Source: Candidatus Ectomicrobium neotermitis
GTDB lineage: Bacteria; Elusimicrobiota; Endomicrobiia; Endomicrobiales; Endomicrobiaceae
DNA: 42,170 nucleotides
Direction of reading: 5' to 3'
Assembly (NCBI GenBank): GCA_031283745.1
Contig: JAITBH010000044.1
Coordinates: 1-42,170, forward strand
This document shows positions 1 through 8,379 of the stretch, piece by piece. The translations under genes and the position numbers were made by a program. The notes under the pieces are model-generated. The model worked only from the letters and a program-made list of their open reading frames with translations, had not been told where the DNA came from and searched no databases. Position 1 is the stretch's first letter. Each line of letters begins with the position of its first letter.

Positions 1-2825
1 TTGCCCTTCATATGAACAGTTATCTGATCATGTATTGTCGGAACTTCATGAGTTTTGTTCGTTTTTGAGGAGGCTGGCAACTTAAACTTCAAGCCAAACT
101 GACCATTATATTGGCTCAGATAATTTTCCATCGAAAAGCGAAAACCTCCCGCTACATATAATGACAAGCCAGTGTTATGACCTTTGGATTTCAGGTCATA
201 TTCAAGTCCCCCGTCTAAACCAAAAAACAGTTCTGCCTGCTCATCGGAGGCAATAGCCATTTTGCCGTAATCCTCATGGGCGGCAAAATGCATAGAGTAT
301 TCCGCTTGATCTCCTACAGCCAAAATCCCGCCATAACCTTTGATATGGCAGTTCATGTCATTGCTCTTAAACTCATACTTTCCACCAGCTGTTATCTCAA
401 GCCGCATGTATTCCGAATCGTCCACATGCAGGTTCGTAGGGTTCTTAGGGTTGCCCCTATCCTCATAGTAACTCGGCGTTATCAAATATGCACCCTCTAT
501 ACCTATATAAGGTTTGGCAGTGCTTAATTTTTTGTGTTGATATTTCCGATATATATCCAGCTCAGCCTGACCGCCCAACCTAAAACCGTAGCTGTTGAAC
601 TCGGCATCGGAATAGTAGGTTTTCATGAGGGTTATTTTTCGTTCCGTTTTGTTGTCTACATAAACTCCAGCGAGAGCAAAAGTTGCGTCAAGTTTTGAGA
701 AAACACTTCCTCCGCCATAAACACCAAATTCCAGATCTTGTTGCTTGGCCCAGTTATCATCTTGCATCAGATTCCTGTTGCCATAACCGCCAAAAACACC
801 AGCTTTGAAGGTTCGGGTTGTGGCTAAGTCCCAACCAAAACGAACTCGTGAGCCTTTACCCCAAAACCTGCCAAGCGATTGATCGCTGTTATCTACCTCA
901 AAACCCTCAAAACCTGCAATCGTCCAAACTTTGTTGCCAGTCTGCCTGTCAAAAGCAAAGTCCAACATCCTTCCATAATCACCTCTTGCTCCTGCAGACA
1001 TAACATTTGCCAAAAACGAACCGCTCACGCTGTCCAAATCATGGTGGGCGCGTTTAGGGTTATCGCTATCCTCAATCACATCAGCCAAAATCTCCTCGTC
1101 TAAGTCCATCTCCTTTATCACATCGATGACCGCAATTTGATTGTGCGTGAGGTTTGGAATGTTATCGAGGCACTGTGTTCCCATATAGGTCAAAAACATG
1201 GAGTTTCCGTTTGATGAAAGCGAATAGACTTTTGGATAGATGAAAGACCCATCTATCGGATGTTCAGCCTTCATCAACGTCACCGTTTTCCCCATTCCAA
1301 CCTTGCTGGCTGAAAGCGAGTTAATTTTTAAGACGGCGCCCGATGCTATCGTTATCGACGAGGCATCAACCGTGTCGCTTGCGGCATCTTCCGCCTCAAA
1401 ATCAGCGTCTATGCTAAATGTTCCAGCAATCGTCAAAGTGCCAACTTTGAGTTTGCCCATCTGATTATTTAGCAAAGACAGCGCACCGTTTTGGGAAACC
1501 TCAATTTCCTCAACTAAAGGTGCTTTGTCGTTAAAAAATACCTCACCGTTTAAGATGGAAAGCTTCCCTTTTATCTGTGCTGAGCCGTTTATTTCTAACT
1601 TGCCCAAGCCAGTTTTTCTTATTAGCGAATCGTTTCCACCGATAAAGGCACCGCCCGACAAGATTACTTTCCTGCCGTGAGCGGCGGTGATGGTCATAGT
1701 TGAGCGAGACATATGTATATCGCTTCGACCATCAACATCGCTATTGTTTGCAAAATAAATCTGCATATCCTTTGTATTGGATTCCAGATTTATCTGCGAA
1801 TCGGAGGCATAAATACCTCCACCACTGCCATCTGAGGAAGTATTGTTTTCTATTCCCACATCGCTATCCGTGATCCCCAGTCGGGATGACTCGATATAAA
1901 CAGCTCCACCATTTTTAATGGAAGAGTTGTAATAAAAAGAGAGCAACCCATTAGAGAAGGTCATAGCACTTTTAGAAAGAGCAATTGCCCCGCCAACACC
2001 ATATCTGCCATTGCTTGAATTGTTAGAAACAACAGCAATAGAGCCGACAAAAGACATATTTGAATTGTCCTTCAGATATGCCCAACCTCCGTAACCTAAA
2101 ACTTCATTCTGATTTGCCTCAATGTAGGAGTTCTCAAAGATCATTTGAGACTCTAACAACTCGACAGCTCCACCATCATGGGCAGTATTGCCCAAAAACA
2201 GAGCTTTTGAGCCGGTAAATTTTCCAATAGAGGCAGTTGATGCATAAATTGCCCCTCCATCTCCCAGATCTGCATCGTTTTGAGAAAATTCAACATATCC
2301 TCCCTCAAAACTCGCCACCGAACTGTCAAGCGCCATCGCTCCACCTTTGTGGCTTGCATTGTCTCGAAATGTTGAACTGGAGTTTAGAAAGCCCACTAAA
2401 GAGTGGGATGCCCCTATAACAGCACCGTTTTCATTTGCTGAGATATTCGATAGAAAGGTTAAAGCAAACATATTGCCCCCCCTAAACATCAAATTATGCC
2501 CTCGTGTAAAAAATATGCCGTCTTGCCTCTCTGACAAAGTCAGAGTGAAGTTGTCGCCATAAACCTGTTTGTCATTGCCCAAAATAAGCACGTCGGAACC
2601 CTGATTGTTGATAGAACTACCCGTCAGCTCCATTCTGATGAGGTCGTTATAATGGGAATCCCCATCTAACAAACCTTCGCGGAGCCGAGCGTAACTGTCG
2701 ACAATATATGCCGAATCTGCTTTTTGAGCCGAAACTATAAAAAAAATCGCCAAAAGAGCGGAAACAACCCACTTTTTGACGATTATTTTATTAATAAATA
2801 AAAAAATATCGTTATGTGTTTTCAA
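1..2825 (-). CDS. Pmp-like autotransporter outer-membrane protein, 3' end outside window
   Basis: An open frame of 941 codons runs off the left edge of the window with no stop. I place the start at a TTG (2825-2823) preceded by AAAGAGG at a good distance; no ATG with a ribosome site is nearby. Residues 1-42 form a signal peptide: a basic stretch with KKW, then a hydrophobic core (VVSALLAIFFIVSA). Residues about 100-400 carry alternating FxxN motifs (FLSN, FRDN, FSQN, FLGN, FYYN) and about eight GGA-type motifs (GGAM, GGAI, GGAV, GGWA, GGAI, GGAV, GGGI, GGAF) spaced near 28 residues, the pattern of Chlamydia polymorphic membrane protein repeats in a beta-helix passenger. From about residue 600 the sequence turns into alternating glycine- and aromatic-rich strands (GVFGGYGN, EFGVYGGG, YVAGGFRFS) typical of an autotransporter beta-barrel. 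The last strands lie outside the window. By family, the role is probably surface adhesion; this is inference. Confidence 0.87.
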   Translation of the reverse strand, partial: MKTHNDIFLFINKIIVKKWVVSALLAIFFIVSAQKADSAYIVDSYARLREGLLDGDSHYNDLIRMELTGSSINNQGSDVLILGNDKQVYGDNFTLTLSERQDGIFFTRGHNLMFRGGNMFALTFLSNISANENGAVIGASHSLVGFLNSSSTFRDNASHKGGAMALDSSVASFEGGYVEFSQNDADLGDGGAIYASTASIGKFTGSKALFLGNTAHDGGAVELLESQMIFENSYIEANQNEVLGYGGWAYLKDNSNMSFVGSIAVVSNNSSNGRYGVGGAIALSKSAMTFSNGLLSFYYNSSIKNGGAVYIESSRLGITDSDVGIENNTSSDGSGGGIYASDSQINLESNTKDMQIYFANNSDVDGRSDIHMSRSTMTITAAHGRKVILSGGAFIGGNDSLIRKTGLGKLEINGSAQIKGKLSILNGEVFFNDKAPLVEEIEVSQNGALSLLNNQMGKLKVGTLTIAGTFSIDADFEAEDAASDTVDASSITIASGAVLKINSLSASKVGMGKTVTLMKAEHPIDGSFIYPKVYSLSSNGNSMFLTYMGTQCLDNIPNLTHNQIAVIDVIKEMDLDEEILADVIEDSDNPKRAHHDLDSVSGSFLANVMSAGARGDYGRMLDFAFDRQTGNKVWTIAGFEGFEVDNSDQSLGRFWGKGSRVRFGWDLATTRTFKAGVFGGYGNRNLMQDDNWAKQQDLEFGVYGGGSVFSKLDATFALAGVYVDNKTERKITLMKTYYSDAEFNSYGFRLGGQAELDIYRKYQHKKLSTAKPYIGIEGAYLITPSYYEDRGNPKNPTNLHVDDSEYMRLEITAGGKYEFKSNDMNCHIKGYGGILAVGDQAEYSMHFAAHEDYGKMAIASDEQAELFFGLDGGLEYDLKSKGHNTGLSLYVAGGFRFSMENYLSQYNGQFGLKFKLPASSKTNKTHEVPTIHDQITVHMKG

Positions 2826-2894
2826 AATATACCTCTTTGTTAATAACCTTAGAATGTATACTCATACACAACGATACACACAAATTACTCGTCG

Positions 2895-2900
2895 ATTATA
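2895..2900 (-). promoter_or_regulatory. Possible -10 element for the autotransporter gene
   Basis: On the minus strand a perfect TATAAT lies about 70 bases before the TTG start of the autotransporter gene, just after the ptsI terminator hairpin. No good -35 hexamer is found at 16-18 bases, so this is a weak call. The leader between it and the start contains ATACACA repeated after three bases, which could be an operator or chance. Confidence 0.35.
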
Positions 2901-2915
2901 CACCTTTTTAGGAGC

Positions 2916-2965
2916 AAAAAGTAAAGCGGAGCCTTCGATGGGACAAAGGACTCCGCTTTTTGCTT
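2916..2965. terminator. Intrinsic terminator after ptsI, possibly bidirectional
   Basis: An inverted repeat pairs AAAGCGGAGCCTT with AAGGACTCCGCTTT (one bulged base). On the minus strand it follows the ptsI stop and is followed by TTTACTTTTT; on the plus strand the second arm runs into TTTTTGCTTT. It separates the PTS operon from the autotransporter gene. Confidence 0.75.
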
Positions 2966-2989
2966 TATGTATATTTGAATAGTAAAAAT

Positions 2990-4627
2990 CTACTTCGATA
3001 CTCTTGTCATCCTCACTTCGCGCCTTAATTCAAGCACTTTTGCTGGGGAGACTGACAGTTCGTCAACGCCCATTCTTAGAAATTCCAAAGTCAGGGAAAG
3101 GTCGCCTGCGAGTTCTCCGCATATTCCCACCCAAGCACCATATTTGTGGCCTTGTTCAACAACCTCCCTTATCAACCGCAGAATCGCTCTGTGATGGGTA
3201 TCGACATATCTCTCAATTTTCTGATTTTGCCTGTCAACAGCCAAAGTATACTGGGTCAAGTCATTGGTTCCTATGCTAAAAAAGTCCACTTCCTGAGCCA
3301 AAAGGTCGCAAATGATCGCTGCGGCGGGGGTTTCAATCATTATTCCAATCTCGACTTCCTCATCAAAAGGAATGCCTTCGTTTTTAAGTTCCGTCTGAGC
3401 CTCTTTGACGAACCTCTTTGCCTCATCAACTTCCCAAATTGAGGCAATCATCGGGAACATTATCGCCAAGTTTCCATAGGCAGATGCTCTATAAAGAGCT
3501 TTTAGCTGAGTCTTAAAAACCTCAGGCCTTTCAAAACTCAAGCGAACTCCTCTTAAACCCAAAGCGGGGTTCTCTTCTTTGTCTAAGTTGAAATAGTCAA
3601 CCTGCTTGTCTGCCCCAATATCCATTGTGCGGATGACGACTTTTTTACCTTTGAGACCTTCAAGAACAGTCTTGTAAGCCTTAAACTGCATTTCCTCATC
3701 GGGATAGGTGTTCGTTTCAAAATATAAAAACTCGCTTCTAAATAGACCAATACCCCCGGCATCGTTTTGCAAAACGATGTCTAACTCCGATGGTGAGCCG
3801 ATATTGGCAAAAATGTCTACCGTATGACCGTCAAGCGAGATGTTTTCTTTGCCCTTTAGCTGAATCAAAAGTTCTTTGTGGGCATCCTCATCAGCTTTTT
3901 TGTTCTGCATAGTTGTGAGAGTAATCTCGTCGGGGTCAACATAGAAATTGCCTTTATAGCCGTCGACGATAGCAAGCTGCCCGCTGAAATTTACGTCTAA
4001 CTCTTCGCCTGCTTGAACGATGGCAGGTATGCCGAGGTTCCTTGCAAGTATTGCTGTGTGGGATGATATTGATCCGCTTGAGGTTACAAAAGCGAGCAAT
4101 TTGGTTTTGTCGAGCTTTATCGTTTCGCTGGGATTTAAGTCATCAGCAACAAGAATAAAAGCCTCTTCACCCTCTCCCAGTTCGGCTGAGTTGCCCGTCA
4201 AACAATCTAAAAGCCTCCCCGAAATATCACGAACATCCGCTGCACGTCCCTGCATATACTCGTCGTCCATCTCTGCAAACGTCTTTGCAAACTGCTCACC
4301 CGCAACTGAAACGGCATATTCCGCGGCTACCTTCTCATCTTTAATTGTGTTTTTTATCGAGTCCAAATAGTCCTCATCCTCAAGCATCATCTTGTGAATT
4401 TCAAGGACTTGCGCATCTTTTTCGCCGACTTCTTTTACAGCCTTTACATAAAGTTCGGTGAGCTGATCTTTAGCTTCGCTGAGTGCCGTGTCTATTCTCT
4501 TGAGTTCATCATCTATCTCCTCATCTTTTATGTATCTCCTCTCAGTCATCTCCTGCTTCTTCTTGTAGTAATACACCTTCCCAATGGCTAATCCTTTGCT
4601 TGCACTCTTTCCTTGAATTACTTTCAT
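2990..4627 (-). CDS. ptsI: PTS enzyme I (phosphoenolpyruvate-protein phosphotransferase)
   Basis: Cytoplasmic enzyme that takes phosphate from phosphoenolpyruvate and passes it to HPr, the common first step for all PTS permeases and for DhaM. The protein has 545 residues, slightly short of the usual 570. The N-terminal HPr-binding and phosphohistidine part carries SGSISSHTAILAR with the active His at about residue 190. The C-terminal PEP-binding barrel shows GIGLFRSEFLY, the IGTNDLTQYTLAVDR segment and GICGELAGD with the catalytic Cys. The ATG is preceded by AAAGGAGG. It is the last gene of the run coming from the PTS and sugar-phosphate genes to its right, 49 bases after the SorE-like gene. 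No HPr gene (ptsH) is seen in the window, so HPr must be encoded elsewhere. Confidence 0.97.
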   Translation of the reverse strand: MKVIQGKSASKGLAIGKVYYYKKKQEMTERRYIKDEEIDDELKRIDTALSEAKDQLTELYVKAVKEVGEKDAQVLEIHKMMLEDEDYLDSIKNTIKDEKVAAEYAVSVAGEQFAKTFAEMDDEYMQGRAADVRDISGRLLDCLTGNSAELGEGEEAFILVADDLNPSETIKLDKTKLLAFVTSSGSISSHTAILARNLGIPAIVQAGEELDVNFSGQLAIVDGYKGNFYVDPDEITLTTMQNKKADEDAHKELLIQLKGKENISLDGHTVDIFANIGSPSELDIVLQNDAGGIGLFRSEFLYFETNTYPDEEMQFKAYKTVLEGLKGKKVVIRTMDIGADKQVDYFNLDKEENPALGLRGVRLSFERPEVFKTQLKALYRASAYGNLAIMFPMIASIWEVDEAKRFVKEAQTELKNEGIPFDEEVEIGIMIETPAAAIICDLLAQEVDFFSIGTNDLTQYTLAVDRQNQKIERYVDTHHRAILRLIREVVEQGHKYGAWVGICGELAGDLSLTLEFLRMGVDELSVSPAKVLELRREVRMTRVSK

Positions 4628-4652
4628 AAAGAACCTCCTTTATTGATAAACG

Positions 4653-4670
4653 CCGACTACAAAAAGTCGG
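4653..4670 (-). other. Hairpin between the sorE-like gene and ptsI
   Basis: CCGACT and AGTCGG form a 6-bp stem with a 6-base loop, directly between the stop of the dehydrogenase and the ribosome site of ptsI. On the minus strand there is no T-run after it, so it is not a terminator for these genes; it may be an mRNA processing or stability element. On the plus strand it is followed by ATATTTTT. Function is uncertain. Confidence 0.35.
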
Positions 4671-4676
4671 ATATTT

Positions 4677-5939
4677 TTATTTGACGTTGAAGTGATCAAG
4701 CAAAATTTTTTCTGCTTCATAATTCCACAAGTCCGAATGTTTTTTACAAGCCTCATCAAGTTTCTTAAACAGCGGATCGGTTTTACCCAAAGCCTCAAAA
4801 TCCGAAAGGGCAGTCAAGGGGAGATTGATCTGAGGGTAGGTCAACTTTTTGCCCCCTCCAGCTTTTGCGAGATTTGCCGTAGCCTCAGCAATAGAGTCAA
4901 TTCCGCCGATATGGGTAACCATCACAGCAGGGCGAATGGTGCCTTTTTGAGATAGATCCAATGCCTCTTTTAGATCGTCGGTATTGCCGCCCGTAGTGCC
5001 AAGAATATGAGTGCTGATATAATGGCAATTGTAGAGGTTTATCTCAGACTTAAATTGGCTATCTGTAGGCCCGGCAAAAAAGTTCAAAGCCCCGTCAAAA
5101 GCCAAAAGATTATCGCCAAGCTCGGCAAGTTCTTTTATCGGTGCATAAACAAAAACATCGTCATAACCCTTGCCCTTCGTTATATCCATAAGCGTTTTAT
5201 ATTGATCAGGCTCATTTGCTGAATTTATAAAAAACAGCTCGACACCCTTTGAGGAGGCAAGCTGCTTAGGAATTAGCTCCTCAGCCCTGCTAAGCCTCTG
5301 GGGATTAACATCTGTTACGACAATTCTGAGAGGTTTTTTTTCAAGGGATAGCGGATATTCCACAGCACCAAGACCCATTGGACCTGCGCCGCCTAAAATT
5401 AAAACATTCCCCCCCTCTTTTATGCCCATCGTGTGATCGTAGTTGCGTTTATTGGTGTGATACATAGCGTGATACCCGCCAATGATGCAGCTCATCGGCT
5501 CTGCAAGAGAAGCACCGAAATAACTTTCGCCCTCATATTGAATTAGGCAGTCAAGCTCCATCGCTTCATTTGGAATGATCGCATACTGACTTGCCCCGCC
5601 GCAGAAACGATAAGAGTATCCCGGTGAAGCAAGACTTCCTTTATAGTTGAAAGCGGGCTGTATCGTAAACTTGGATCCGACTTGATATTTTTTCTGCCAC
5701 TTTTTACCTATCTCAATGATGTTTCCCGCAAACTCGTGGCCGATGATAATGGGGTTAATATCGACATCTTGAGGACATCTTTTGTGCTTTTTGCCCTGCC
5801 TTAAAAGTTTATAAGTCGACATACAGATGCTGTCGCTAATAATTTTGACCAAAATCTCGTCGTCTTTGATGGCGGGAAGGTCAAACTCTTCAAGTCTTAA
5901 ATCGTCAGCACCATAAAGCCTAACAGCTTTCGTTTTCAT
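4677..5939 (-). CDS. Zinc-dependent sugar/polyol-phosphate dehydrogenase, L-sorbose-1-phosphate reductase (SorE) type
   Basis: Medium-chain zinc alcohol dehydrogenase superfamily, 420 residues. The start (MKTKAVRLYGADDLRLEEF), the zinc-site region IIIGHEFAG, the nucleotide-binding loop LILGGAGPMGLGA, and later LNFFAGP and GTTGGNTDD resemble, from memory, the SorE family that interconverts L-sorbose 1-phosphate and D-glucitol 6-phosphate with NAD(P)H. SorE acts on the carbon next to the phosphorylated carbon. Start: ATG after GAGGAG. It lies 13 bases behind the FruK-like kinase and 49 before ptsI, in one run with the mannitol-type PTS permease. No mannitol-1-phosphate 5-dehydrogenase (MtlD) is present, so this enzyme may oxidise the hexitol phosphate made by that permease. 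The exact substrate is inferred; family membership is fairly secure. Confidence 0.8.
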   Translation of the reverse strand: MKTKAVRLYGADDLRLEEFDLPAIKDDEILVKIISDSICMSTYKLLRQGKKHKRCPQDVDINPIIIGHEFAGNIIEIGKKWQKKYQVGSKFTIQPAFNYKGSLASPGYSYRFCGGASQYAIIPNEAMELDCLIQYEGESYFGASLAEPMSCIIGGYHAMYHTNKRNYDHTMGIKEGGNVLILGGAGPMGLGAVEYPLSLEKKPLRIVVTDVNPQRLSRAEELIPKQLASSKGVELFFINSANEPDQYKTLMDITKGKGYDDVFVYAPIKELAELGDNLLAFDGALNFFAGPTDSQFKSEINLYNCHYISTHILGTTGGNTDDLKEALDLSQKGTIRPAVMVTHIGGIDSIAEATANLAKAGGGKKLTYPQINLPLTALSDFEALGKTDPLFKKLDEACKKHSDLWNYEAEKILLDHFNVK

Positions 5940-5952
5940 TTTTTTCTCCTCC

Positions 5953-6888
5953 TCACTTAGAAAGGTCTATAATTTTTACCTGCTCCTGTAACTCGTAAAC
6001 CAAGTCCTGATCAGGGGCTTTTGTCCCTGATGTTGTTACGGCTCCCGCCGATGCTGCCACTGCCAAAGAAAAAGTATCCTCAAGAGACATTTTGTTGTAA
6101 ACGCCATAAGCAAAAGCACCGACAAAACTATCCCCCGCCCCAACTGTGGACCTTGGCGTGACATCTAAACCTTTTGCAAATAAAACCCGATCGCCCTGCA
6201 AGAGCAAAGCACCGTCCTTGCCCATAGTTAAAGCGACTGTTTTTACGCCCATATCTAAAAACTTTTTGCAAAGGTCGATAATTTGTTCAAGGCTCAAGTC
6301 CCCTTTGACATTAAAATATTCCTTTAGTTCGTGCAGATTGGGCTTAATAAAATAGGGCTTAGCCCTGAGAGCCTCCCTAAAAACGTTCCCGTCGGCATCA
6401 AGGAAAACTATAGTGCCGCTCTTGTGGGCGCTGCTGATGATCATGCCGTAAATTTCGTCCCCTAAACAGATGGGGGTGCTGCCTGAGAGGATAAGGATAT
6501 TTCCTCTCTTCATATAGCGGTGAAGCCCGATTACAAAAAAACTAAATTCCGCGGGGGTGATGTCCGGCCCAACCTCATTTATTTCAGTCAAAGCCGAATT
6601 GGTGTCGATGATTTTTAAGTTTGTCCGAGTGGCTTCTCTGATCTCCGTAAAATCACAGTCGATCCCCATCTCTTCTAACTTATCAAGTATTTCTTCCCCG
6701 CTTTTACCACCAAGAAAACCTATTGCTACGGATTGAAAATCTAAAGCTAAGAGCATTTTTGAAACATTGATTCCTTTGCCACCTGCATCGCTGCTCACTT
6801 CATGCAAACGATTTAATTCACCAACATTCAACGCTCCAACTGTTGCTGTTTTATCAAGTGCTGGGTTTAAGGTTACAGTTATTATCAT
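5953..6888 (-). CDS. fruK: PfkB-family 1-phosphofructokinase (FruK/LacC type)
   Basis: Cytoplasmic sugar-phosphate kinase, 311 residues. It starts with the family signature MIITVTLNPALDK, has GGKGINVS near residue 40, and the catalytic STVGAGDSFVGAF with Asp near 253. The open frame extends upstream through a terminator hairpin, but the ATG used here has a fitting ribosome site (GAGAGGAAAAC) and gives the standard N terminus. Most likely it phosphorylates fructose 1-phosphate to fructose 1,6-bisphosphate; tagatose-6-phosphate kinase (LacC) is close in sequence and cannot be excluded. No fructose-type PTS permease is nearby, so its fructose 1-phosphate would have to come from another source; the adjacent SorE-like dehydrogenase is a candidate. 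Confidence 0.85.
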   Translation of the reverse strand: MIITVTLNPALDKTATVGALNVGELNRLHEVSSDAGGKGINVSKMLLALDFQSVAIGFLGGKSGEEILDKLEEMGIDCDFTEIREATRTNLKIIDTNSALTEINEVGPDITPAEFSFFVIGLHRYMKRGNILILSGSTPICLGDEIYGMIISSAHKSGTIVFLDADGNVFREALRAKPYFIKPNLHELKEYFNVKGDLSLEQIIDLCKKFLDMGVKTVALTMGKDGALLLQGDRVLFAKGLDVTPRSTVGAGDSFVGAFAYGVYNKMSLEDTFSLAVAASAGAVTTSGTKAPDQDLVYELQEQVKIIDLSK

Positions 6889-6906
6889 TGTTTTCCTCTC
6901 AGTTAT

Positions 6907-6942
6907 AAAAAACGGTTTGCACCAATCGGTGCAAACCGTTTT
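6907..6942 (-). terminator. Strong intrinsic terminator between mtlA and fruK
   Basis: A perfect 15-bp stem (AAAACGGTTTGCACC with its complement) closes a 4-base loop and is followed on the minus strand by T6. It sits 8 bases after the mtlA stop and only about 20 bases before the fruK start, leaving no room for a normal promoter in between. Confidence 0.9.
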
Positions 6943-6950
6943 CAAGGTTT

Positions 6951-8306
6951 TTATTTCTTCGACAACTCCTCAACGAGTAGGTCATATTCGGGGGCTGCTA
7001 TTAAGTCTGTCACAGCTATAACCCTTGAGTTCGGGCATTTAGATTTTACTCTGTCCTTCATTTGAGCATGTACCAAGATTATTTCGGGAGAGCCTGAGAG
7101 CTGATCGATAGCTGAGTGGATTACACTGATATGCTCAAGACCTGCTTTTTTCAACTTTTTGCGCAACATTGTTTCGCCCATTGCACTAGAACCCATTCCG
7201 GCATCGCAAGCAAACACTATCGAGGTGACACCCGATATGTTGCCCTTTGATTGAGATTTCAAAAAGTCTCTTTTTGCTGTGGCGCCCTCTAAATCCTCAC
7301 CTTTGCCAAAAGCCTTTAGCAGCACAACCGACAAGAGGAAGCTGGTTACAGCTGATAAAGTTATGGCTGAGATGTTTGCAAGGTAGGAGCCCGGTGCTGT
7401 CATGATTAACTCTGCAAAAATGCTTCCCGGTGATGCTGGAGCCACTAAGCCTCCGCCAAAGAGTGTAAGTATAAGAATGTTGACAAAGCTTCCCGCTATC
7501 ATGGCGATGATTAAGATCGGGTTCATAAGCACAAAAGGGAAATAAATCTCGTGGATTCCACCGAAGAAGTGGATGATAATTGCACCGGGAGCACTTGATT
7601 TGGCTGTTCCCTTGCCGACTAACCAGTAAGCAAGCAACATTCCAAGCCCTGTGCCTGGGTTTGATTCAACCATAAAGAAAATCGACTTGCCTGTTTCTGC
7701 CACTTGAGCTGCACCCATAGGAGTGAACACCCCGTGATTGATGGCATTGTTAAGAAACAGGATTTTGGCAGGCTCAACGAAAATAGAAATTAAAGGCATA
7801 AGTCCTCTATCGGCAAAGACTTTTGCTCCCCAACCTAAAAATTCATTTATCCCTGCACAAACAGGACCTATCACCAGAAAAGCAATTACTGCCAAAATTC
7901 CGCCGATTATCCCTGCACTGAAATTGTCAACCAACATCTCAAAGCCAGCTTTGACCTTACCTTTGACAGCGGAGTCAAAAACTTTTATCGCTTTTCCTCC
8001 TAAAGGTCCCGCGATCATTGCACCTAAAAACATAGGGATGTCTACGCCGACAATTACACCAGCTGTGGCTATTGCACCTACGACCCCGCCTCGCTGGTCG
8101 TAAATAATCTTTCCACCTGTGTAACCGATCAAGATGGGCAGCAAATAAGTCAACATCGGACCTACCATCTTGGCGAAAGTCTCGTTAGGTATCCAGCCTG
8201 TCGGAATAAAACATGCTGTGATCAACCCCCATGCGATGAATGCGCCGATATTGGGCATCACCATTCCGCTTAAAAACCTTCCCATCCTTTGAATCTGTTC
8301 TTTCAT
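6951..8306 (-). CDS. mtlA: PTS mannitol-type permease EIICB
   Basis: Inner-membrane permease that takes up a hexitol, probably mannitol, and phosphorylates it. The 451-residue protein has an EIIC membrane domain (residues about 1-340) with the mannitol-family signature GGIHEIYFPFVLMNP. It is followed by an EIIB domain with VFACDAGMGSSAMG, the phosphorylated Cys being near residue 367. There is no EIIA domain at the C terminus, so a separate EIIA (MtlF type) is needed and is not in the window. The start chosen is the ATG after AAAGGAGG; the longer open frame upstream overlaps nagB and has no ribosome site. A hairpin lies between nagB and this gene, and a terminator follows it. Confidence 0.92.
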   Translation of the reverse strand: MKEQIQRMGRFLSGMVMPNIGAFIAWGLITACFIPTGWIPNETFAKMVGPMLTYLLPILIGYTGGKIIYDQRGGVVGAIATAGVIVGVDIPMFLGAMIAGPLGGKAIKVFDSAVKGKVKAGFEMLVDNFSAGIIGGILAVIAFLVIGPVCAGINEFLGWGAKVFADRGLMPLISIFVEPAKILFLNNAINHGVFTPMGAAQVAETGKSIFFMVESNPGTGLGMLLAYWLVGKGTAKSSAPGAIIIHFFGGIHEIYFPFVLMNPILIIAMIAGSFVNILILTLFGGGLVAPASPGSIFAELIMTAPGSYLANISAITLSAVTSFLLSVVLLKAFGKGEDLEGATAKRDFLKSQSKGNISGVTSIVFACDAGMGSSAMGETMLRKKLKKAGLEHISVIHSAIDQLSGSPEIILVHAQMKDRVKSKCPNSRVIAVTDLIAAPEYDLLVEELSKK

Positions 8307-8347
8307 ACTGCCTCCTTTTTTTTCCCAAATATGGGTATTGTTTCCTG

Positions 8348-8379
8348 TTTTCCCATCAAAGAGCATAAAGATGGGAAAA
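8348..8379 (-). other. 10-bp hairpin over the nagB stop codon
   Basis: TTTTCCCATC pairs perfectly with GATGGGAAAA around a 12-base loop that contains the last codons of nagB, with the stop codon at the edge of the downstream arm. No T-run follows on the minus strand. It could stall RNase or affect reading from nagB into mtlA; no known element is recognised. Confidence 0.45.

Noticed and set aside
818..2562. Several small rightward frames in the first 2.6 kb
   Set aside because: All are shadows of the long leftward autotransporter frame, which is open through the whole interval.
2858..2885. Short repeats of ATACACA, looked at as a possible operator or start of a repeat array
   Set aside because: Only two exact copies three bases apart; not an array, and a binding-site role has no further support.
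4653..4674. Hairpin before ptsI considered as terminator
   Set aside because: The T-rich side lies on the plus strand, where no gene ends; on the coding strand no T-run follows.
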